This document shows positions 5,401 through 9,980 of a stretch of DNA of 9,980 nucleotides, one piece after another. A model generated the notes under the pieces. It saw nothing but the letters and a program-made list of their open reading frames with translations, was not told where the DNA came from and did no database searches. Each line of letters opens with the position of its first letter. Within the stretch, counting starts at the first letter, position 1. Source of the stretch: Planctomycetota bacterium (GTDB taxonomy: Bacteria > Planctomycetota > Phycisphaerae > WQYP01); the NCBI GenBank assembly GCA_021785155.1, contig JAJYGE010000266.1:1-9980 (forward strand). The letters are read 5' to 3'. Both the position numbers and the translations under genes were made by a program.

Positions 5401-6567
5401 ATGGCCGCCATTATCTTATATTTTCAGATTCATCAGCCTTATCGTCTTCGCCGTTACAGTATTTTTGATTCCGACTCGGACTATTTTGATGGTCAGGCCA
5501 ATCGTCGGTTCACCCGTGAAATCGCCCACCGGAGCTATATTCCCGCCACCAAAGTGCTGCTGGAATTGGCGCACGAATATGGCTCGGCTTTTCGTGTGGC
5601 TCTGGGCGTAACCAACACGGCTTTAGAACAGTTTGCCGATGACGCGCCGGAGGTTGTGACGTTATTGAAGCAACTGGCGTCCACCGGGTGTGTTGAATTC
5701 CTTGGTGAAACCTCGCATCACAGTCTGGCGTGTCTTTATTCACCGGATGAATTTGCCGCGCAAGTCAACCTGCACAGCCGGACTGTGGAGCATATTTTCG
5801 GGCACAAGCCGACGATATTCCGCAATACCAATCTTATCTATTCCAATGAGGTTGGTCGGCTGGTAGCGGCGCTGAACTTTCAGGCGGTCATCACTGAGGG
5901 GTGGGAAGGCGCACTGGGCAATCGCAGTCCGGGGCATGTATACAAAGCTCCACGCGAGCGGCTGAAACTGCTGCTGCGACATTACCGATTAAGCGATGAT
6001 CTATCGCTGCGGTTTTCCGCGCACCAGTGGGTAAACTGGCCGTTGCTGGCTGATAAATACGCCCATTGGCTGCATGGAACTGGAGCGGAGGGGGAATACT
6101 GCCTGCTGGGCATGGATTATGAAACGTTTGGCGAGCGGCATCCGGCTACGAGCGGAATTTTTGACTTCCTGCGGGCCTTGCCGCGCTACGTGATTGAAAA
6201 TGCGGACCGTTTCAGCACGCCATCGGAAATTATCCGGCAACATGAGCCGGTGGGGGAATTAAGCATTCCACGCAATATCTGCTGGACCGATAGCCAGCGT
6301 GATCTCTCTCCATGGCTGGGCAATGCCATGCAGGCCAACGCCTTGCAGGAGCTTTATACACTGGAACAACCTGTCAAAGATTCCGCTGATCCGACGTTGC
6401 TTGCAACTTGGAGGAAATTAAGTGCCAGTGATCATTTCCTTTATATGAACACCCGTTTTTTTGGCGATTTGAATACACCCAGTTTCAGCATTTACGAGTC
6501 CCCGTATGACGCATACATGAATTATATGAGCGTGCTGGATGCTTTGGGCTCGCGGGTGCGGGCCTGA
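5401..6567 (+). CDS. Glycoside hydrolase family 57 protein (alpha-amylase type)
   Basis: This protein of 388 residues is probably cytoplasmic, since it has no signal peptide. GH57 enzymes hydrolyse or rearrange alpha-glucans with retention. The five conserved regions can be placed. Region 1 is FQIHQPYR (8-15). Region 2 is GETSHHS (102-108). Region 3 is FRNTNLIYSNE followed by ITEGWEG, with the likely nucleophile E166. Region 4 is GMDYETFGERHP (237-248), with the likely acid/base D239. Region 5 is CWTDSQRDLSPWLGN (294-308). The pattern resembles the short archaeal MJ1611-type alpha-amylase subgroup rather than branching enzymes or amylopullulanases, which are longer. All catalytic positions are present, so activity is likely. 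The exact specificity, for example glycogen or maltodextrin breakdown, is inferred only from family. The start at 5401 has AGGA (5389-5392) eight bases upstream. No glycogen synthase or phosphorylase lies nearby. Confidence 0.92.
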   Translation: MAAIILYFQIHQPYRLRRYSIFDSDSDYFDGQANRRFTREIAHRSYIPATKVLLELAHEYGSAFRVALGVTNTALEQFADDAPEVVTLLKQLASTGCVEFLGETSHHSLACLYSPDEFAAQVNLHSRTVEHIFGHKPTIFRNTNLIYSNEVGRLVAALNFQAVITEGWEGALGNRSPGHVYKAPRERLKLLLRHYRLSDDLSLRFSAHQWVNWPLLADKYAHWLHGTGAEGEYCLLGMDYETFGERHPATSGIFDFLRALPRYVIENADRFSTPSEIIRQHEPVGELSIPRNICWTDSQRDLSPWLGNAMQANALQELYTLEQPVKDSADPTLLATWRKLSASDHFLYMNTRFFGDLNTPSFSIYESPYDAYMNYMSVLDALGSRVRA

Positions 6568-6594
6568 TATGGCGCGGGAATAATCATTTCCCAC

Positions 6595-6623
6595 TTCTAA
6601 CCGCAATGAAAAATGGGTATAAA
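6595..6623 (+). promoter_or_regulatory. Weak promoter-like site before the secreted-protein gene
   Basis: TATAAA (6618-6623) stands 17 bases after TTCTAA (6595-6600), a weak -35. If this is the promoter, transcription would begin near 6630. ATG 6613 could then not be the start codon, which would favour ATG 6682 or 6697. Low confidence on sequence alone. Confidence 0.25.
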
Positions 6624-6681
6624 TAATGGGATGAATTTTATCACAGCGGAAGATAAAAAGCGTGAAGGCGGGCATTGTTAC

Positions 6682-8034
6682 ATGGTGAATATTACAATGG
6701 CGGATTTTATGCGGCGATCCCATTTCAATCTCCTGACTCTGGCCGCGATTGCCGCTGTGGCTTTCATATCTTCGTTTGACACACGAAACCTTCCGGCTCA
6801 AACTCCGCCGCCGAACACGTCCGTTGCAACTTCGGCCGAGGCTTCGGCATTGCTGGCCACAGGATTACGGAATTTATCCTCCCATCGCTATGCCGTACGG
6901 CAACATGCGTCCAATATTATTCAAACCGCGCTGGGCATGCAGCTTCAAGCCATTATTAATGCCGGGGGGCCGGAGCAGGCCACACGACTTATCAAACTTC
7001 TGGACTTCAACATCAATTTGGATCGCTGGACCATGGCGGTAATCAAGTTGCCGCGGAAACAGCGCATGACCATGTTTAACTGGGGAATCCAGCCCGGCGT
7101 GCTGCCGCTGGTGGGAGCCGCCTTTGCGCGGCGCGCCGATGTTCGGGCCACATCGGCGGTGGGCCTGGCAAAACTTTCCGGTGATAACAGCAACTGGATA
7201 TTGGATCGTCTCCTGGGAGATCAGCGGCGTGTGGTGTATCTATCCACGATGGCGGCACTTTGGGATCGCAAGCCTTCGGCAAAAATGGTGCAAATCGTTT
7301 TCCACCGGGCGGTGGGCAATATGGTGATGTACAGCGGAGCCACGCAACGACACGTTGTGCATTTTAACGGTCAGAACATTTACATTATGCACTTCGTCAA
7401 TTACTGGCAGCAGACGCAGGATGGACAATATGCGGCGCAGTTATTGGAACATTGGCATCCGGCGCAATTGAAATCAATGCTTGTGAATTTCACCGAGCGG
7501 CTGGCGCGTGATTCAAAGGCCAATGACATTCTCCAAAACCCCAGCGTGTTGCAAGGGCGGAACTTCATGGAACTGTTTGCACCGGAAAAGCCGCTGCTGG
7601 CGGCTCCATACCTGCTGAATCTGATCTGTCGGCCCCAAACCAATCAAATCAATTTCATGTTTAACGGACAAAGCGTTCACTGGGATAACCGAACTATTCC
7701 GCTCTATTTACTGGTGTTGCTTACCGGGCATAAGCCACAGCATTATCATTTTTTCAAATCCGCTTTATATGGCGGAAGCTGGTTGTTTAGCACGGAGGCG
7801 CAGGAGGAATCGACTATTAAAGCCATGCTTAATTTCTGGAAGCAGCGCGGTGTGGTACCGATTCCATCCATTGAACCTGGCGCAACGAAACCCGCAACTG
7901 GTCCGGGGCCGGTACATCCGCCCGGATTGGCCATTCCCCCCATTGCCATCCCCGCCGGCCCCGTGTGGATCAAGCCCCCGTCCGCGCCGCAACCAAAACC
8001 TGTCGCAAAAATGGCCGCCAAGCCGGCATCGTAA
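6682..8034 (+). CDS. Secreted protein of unknown function with proline-rich tail
   Basis: I do not recognise a named family. From ATG 6682 it has 450 residues. A basic stretch (RR 11-12) precedes a hydrophobic segment (about 16-31), then a polar, Pro/Thr-rich spacer, as in an exported protein; cleavage near LPA-QT (38-41) is possible. The region at about 58-190 has helical, Leu/Ala-rich segments such as LRNLSSHRYAVRQHASNII. These resemble the degenerate HEAT-like repeats common in planctomycete secreted proteins, but the match is weak. The middle part is rich in aromatic and His residues. The last 60 residues form a Pro/Ala/Lys-rich low-complexity tail, possibly disordered or cell-wall associated. 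The frame is open to ATG 6613, and ATG 6697 is also possible; none has a well-placed Shine-Dalgarno. The gene converges on the minus-strand secreted-protein gene, with 35 bases between the two stops and no clear shared terminator. Confidence 0.7.
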   Translation: MVNITMADFMRRSHFNLLTLAAIAAVAFISSFDTRNLPAQTPPPNTSVATSAEASALLATGLRNLSSHRYAVRQHASNIIQTALGMQLQAIINAGGPEQATRLIKLLDFNINLDRWTMAVIKLPRKQRMTMFNWGIQPGVLPLVGAAFARRADVRATSAVGLAKLSGDNSNWILDRLLGDQRRVVYLSTMAALWDRKPSAKMVQIVFHRAVGNMVMYSGATQRHVVHFNGQNIYIMHFVNYWQQTQDGQYAAQLLEHWHPAQLKSMLVNFTERLARDSKANDILQNPSVLQGRNFMELFAPEKPLLAAPYLLNLICRPQTNQINFMFNGQSVHWDNRTIPLYLLVLLTGHKPQHYHFFKSALYGGSWLFSTEAQEESTIKAMLNFWKQRGVVPIPSIEPGATKPATGPGPVHPPGLAIPPIAIPAGPVWIKPPSAPQPKPVAKMAAKPAS

Positions 8035-8069
8035 GATTGCTTTCGGATTTCGGTGGGACAACCAGCGGA

Positions 8070-8951
8070 TTAACGCTCCGGTACGCGGCGCTTCAGAGGC
8101 GCTTCCGGAAGGGGGATATCTTTAACGGTAAATGGTATGCGATATTCATGCCAGCCGGTCAGCACCGTGACACGCAAAACCGCGGAACTTCCGGGCGCGG
8201 CGGTCAATGGAATCATGATCTTGTCCATTCCGCGCGGAAGCTGTGCGATAATGTAACCGCCGCTGATGGTTTTTCCCTTTTGTGCCACTGCCAGGGATTG
8301 AAAGACACCTCTGGGGGCGATTATCTCTACCGTAAGAAATAGTGAATGGCGGGTTTTATTGACGCCCATGACGCGCATGCGAACATGGGCCGCGCGCAGA
8401 GCCGCATTGGATATCGCCTTTCCCGTTGAAGCTGCTGGATTTGTCACGCTGATCGTGCGGAACTTGCCGCCCGCCGCCACATCCACAGTCCCGATGAGTT
8501 CACGAATCGTGGCCGCTTGGAGTGACGGGGCCGCAAAGCGCAGCACGATTGGAAACCCCACCTCGCCGGCCTGTTGCATTTTTTTATAAAGCGGCGATTG
8601 CACCGGTACGATCTGTCGAAAACGCGGGGCAATGGGCATCAGAGTGTGGCCTGTGTTGAGTACATCCGTGATAATATGAACGTGATGATAAAAATTTGGG
8701 TGTTGTAATAATTTGCTTGCCATCTGGAGGCAGACGGTCAGGCCCAGATGTTTGGCAATGTATTGCGCATAAGGCCCCTTATCGGTGGCGAAGATTAACG
8801 CGCGGGATTCGGTTACATAAGCCACATGTGTCTGAACAAACGGAGGTTTATCACCAGCGGCTTGCGTCTGGGCCTCGATATGGCAATTCAACATTAAATA
8901 TACCAGGAGGGGCATGACTATAGGTATCAAACTGAATTGCAGAACTTTCAT
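8070..8951 (-). CDS. Secreted protein of unknown function
   Basis: This protein has 293 residues and no family I can name. The N-terminus (MKVLQF, then hydrophobic residues 7-22) is a typical Sec signal peptide, with cleavage likely near IEA-QT (25-29). The mature part splits into two zones. Residues 40-140 read like an alpha/beta region (AYVTESRALIFATDKG, VHIITDVLN). From 145 to 280 the protein is rich in beta-strand-like segments (IGTVDVAAGGKFRTISV, LFLTVEIIAP, AVLRVTVLTGWHEYRIPF), suggesting one or two beta-sandwich domains outside the cytoplasm. The C-terminus is basic (LKRRVPER). The start is well supported: on the minus strand GGAG (8964-8961) lies nine bases before the ATG. Upstream are a 23-codon ORF (9065-8994) and a TATATT box. 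The function may be linked to the convergent secreted protein, but only position suggests this. Confidence 0.8.
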   Translation of the reverse strand: MKVLQFSLIPIVMPLLVYLMLNCHIEAQTQAAGDKPPFVQTHVAYVTESRALIFATDKGPYAQYIAKHLGLTVCLQMASKLLQHPNFYHHVHIITDVLNTGHTLMPIAPRFRQIVPVQSPLYKKMQQAGEVGFPIVLRFAAPSLQAATIRELIGTVDVAAGGKFRTISVTNPAASTGKAISNAALRAAHVRMRVMGVNKTRHSLFLTVEIIAPRGVFQSLAVAQKGKTISGGYIIAQLPRGMDKIMIPLTAAPGSSAVLRVTVLTGWHEYRIPFTVKDIPLPEAPLKRRVPER

Positions 8952-8993
8952 CAGTCAAAACTCCGTCGCAAACCAAGTAGGAACGAAGAATCA

Positions 8994-9065
8994 TTACAAC
9001 CCAACCAGGTGCAGTAAATCACTCCATAAGCCTGGGTTACGTGCCGTCCGTGCGGTTGTATCCAT
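8994..9065 (-). CDS. Possible 23-residue leader peptide or small protein
   Basis: On the minus strand, GGAG (9075-9072) stands exactly six bases before an ATG at 9065-9063. The frame runs 23 codons to TAA (8996-8994). The peptide starts MDTTARTARNPG and ends in a compact hydrophobic/aromatic stretch, LWSDLLHLVGL. That stretch could form a short amphipathic helix. A TATATT box (9094-9089) lies just upstream at a distance that would give a leader of about 17 nt. The ORF ends 42 bases before the secreted-protein start. It could be a leader peptide, a true small protein or the surviving N-terminus of a lost gene. The ribosome binding site is among the best in the window, but 23 codons can arise by chance. 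Confidence 0.4.
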   Translation of the reverse strand: MDTTARTARNPGLWSDLLHLVGL

Positions 9066-9088
9066 TTTGCACTCCTGCTTAGAGTGAC

Positions 9089-9094
9089 AATATA
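9089..9094 (-). promoter_or_regulatory. Putative -10 box on the minus strand
   Basis: TATATT on the minus strand matches the -10 consensus at five of six bases. It would start transcription near 9082, upstream of the 23-codon ORF and the secreted-protein gene. I find no good -35 hexamer at standard spacing. The rest of the 369-base gap between the divergent genes (8952-9320) holds only the small ORF and a weak plus-strand promoter. Confidence 0.35.
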
Positions 9095-9262
9095 CCGCGC
9101 GGTGCTGAAAACATCGTCAGTGTCCGCCAATAAATCTGGCGTCGGGCCAAATGGGATTGCGCCGGGTGGCGTTGGCGTTGTCAAAACGCGAGTTGCGACG
9201 ATGGGAACGCTCAACGCCTGAAAAAATGGCAGATACCATCAGCATGGCGTGGTGGATGAATA

Positions 9263-9291
9263 TTTTAAAAGTGCATCAACCCGCGTAGAAT
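9263..9291 (+). promoter_or_regulatory. Weak promoter-like site for the four-helix membrane protein
   Basis: TAGAAT (9286-9291) fits the -10 consensus at five of six bases, and TTTTAA (9263-9268) stands 17 bases upstream as a weak -35. A start near 9298 would leave a leader of about 23 nt containing the GGAAGA ribosome binding site. This supports ATG 9321 over the GTG at 9249 as the start codon. Confidence 0.3.
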
Positions 9292-9320
9292 GGAGAAGGT
9301 CTTGGATACTGGAAGAATCG

Positions 9321-9932
9321 ATGAAATCACATAGTGATGCAATTCAGCAGGAAAGCCCGCTCTCACAGGCACAACTCGCACAAATTGGCGAGGCGCGGAT
9401 GAATGCCTCGCAAATTCTTCGGGCCGCCCAGATTGCGCACCGGGAATATGTGGGTCTGGTGATCATGGGCGTACTGACGGCCTTTATCGCGGTGTATGGC
9501 GGAATCAGTATTTCAGGGCTGATCATGGGGATTTGGATGATTGTGGGCGGTGTTATTGAACATATCGGCGAACAGCGCATTCGCCGACTCAATCCGAATA
9601 CTTTTAAAACATTGTGTCTCAATCAGCTATTATTGGGGGCGATGTTTGTCGTTATCAGCGCTTGGTGGATGCTGACCGTCGCACTGGGCTGGGATAAGGA
9701 TGTTGTCGCCACCGGCCAAGCTCTCAATAATTTAGGCATCGCCGCACAACAGATGATGCCAATGATAAAGTTGATGCTCTACGCGGCTTACGGATCGGTG
9801 GGGGTATTCGGTATTTTCTGGCAGGGTTATTTAGCCTGGTATTACAGCCGTCGGCAGAAACAACTCGTGGACTATATTGCCCAAACACCCCGATGGATTT
9901 TAGAAATGCAGCAATCCGGGCATTTGGGATAG
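9321..9932 (+). CDS. Four-helix membrane protein of unknown function
   Basis: From ATG 9321 the protein has 203 residues. GGAAGA (9311-9316) lies directly upstream and supports this start; the frame is open to GTG 9249 but that start has no such site. A polar, Gln/Ser/Ala-rich, probably helical cytoplasmic N-terminus (1-41) precedes four hydrophobic segments. They lie at about 43-61, 62-80 (a tight glycine-rich hairpin around YGGISISG), 97-121 and 148-175. A loop with RIRRLNPNTF (86-95) separates helices 2 and 3. The C-terminus is basic then amphipathic (YYSRRQKQLVDYIAQTPRW). I see no catalytic or transport motif and cannot name a family. It may be the first gene of an operon that continues right of the window. 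Confidence 0.7.
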   Translation: MKSHSDAIQQESPLSQAQLAQIGEARMNASQILRAAQIAHREYVGLVIMGVLTAFIAVYGGISISGLIMGIWMIVGGVIEHIGEQRIRRLNPNTFKTLCLNQLLLGAMFVVISAWWMLTVALGWDKDVVATGQALNNLGIAAQQMMPMIKLMLYAAYGSVGVFGIFWQGYLAWYYSRRQKQLVDYIAQTPRWILEMQQSGHLG

Positions 9933-9937
9933 CGGTT

Positions 9938-9964
9938 GCGGGGGATGTGGCAATACATCCGCGC
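9938..9964 (+). repeat. Hairpin downstream of the membrane-protein gene
   Basis: GGATGT (9943-9948) pairs with ACATCC (9955-9960) around a 6-nt loop. GCG (9938-9940) can pair with CGC (9962-9964) beyond a small bulge. It begins six bases after the stop codon. No U run follows before the window ends, so it may be a 3'-end stem rather than an intrinsic terminator. Confidence 0.3.
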
Positions 9965-9980
9965 AGCTTACCGGGACACG

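Noticed and set aside
8035..8069. Shared terminator between the two convergent secreted-protein genes
   Set aside because: No GC-rich inverted repeat flanked by A and T runs is visible in the 35 bases.
8951..9214. An 87-codon minus-strand ORF whose stop overlaps the start of the secreted-protein gene (TGATG)
   Set aside because: It starts with TTG and has no well-spaced Shine-Dalgarno. It begins upstream of the TATATT box and runs through the better supported small ORF in another frame, and its composition looks non-protein-like. The overlap alone is not enough.

Overview
The window looks like chromosomal DNA of a bacterium with moderate GC content. A planctomycete (Phycisphaerae-like) is my best guess. 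The basis is a glycosyltransferase-DUF2062 fusion, a compact GH57 protein, secreted proteins of unknown family with weak HEAT-like N-terminal sequence, and loosely packed short operons. No 16S rRNA or other clear taxonomic marker is present, so this is an inference.

Layout, left to right. Positions 1-417 hold a small GIY-YIG nuclease gene whose reading frame runs through a perfect 3' fragment of a tRNA gene (tRNA-Asn type). That fragment lies just downstream of a strong 9-bp hairpin. Next come a GT2 glycosyltransferase fused to a DUF2062 membrane domain (about 714-2066) and a 2,3-bisphosphoglycerate-independent phosphoglycerate mutase (2291-3889). A two-gene unit follows, encoding a TauE/SafE-type anion exporter and a DUF1634 membrane protein (3985-5315). 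A GH57 alpha-glucan-active enzyme (5401-6567) comes after it behind its own putative promoter. The right third holds three proteins I cannot assign: a secreted protein with a proline-rich tail (about 6682-8034, +), a convergent secreted protein (8070-8951, -) and a four-helix membrane protein (9321-9932, +). The 369-base region between the last two carries a plausible minus-strand promoter and a 23-codon reading frame with a very good ribosome binding site.

GpmI (lower glycolysis) and GH57 (alpha-glucan turnover) both belong to central carbohydrate metabolism. The GT2-DUF2062 protein probably acts on the cell envelope or a lipid-linked sugar. The exporter pair probably moves sulfite, sulfonate or a related anion. 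Nothing shows the whole window working as one pathway: each gene or pair has its own leader, and several have promoter-like hexamers.

I see no CRISPR array, transposase, integrase, rRNA or complete tRNA. The most unusual element is the tRNA 3' fragment embedded in the GIY-YIG reading frame. Second is the unlisted small ORF in front of the minus-strand secreted protein. I did not find a clearly new multi-gene system.
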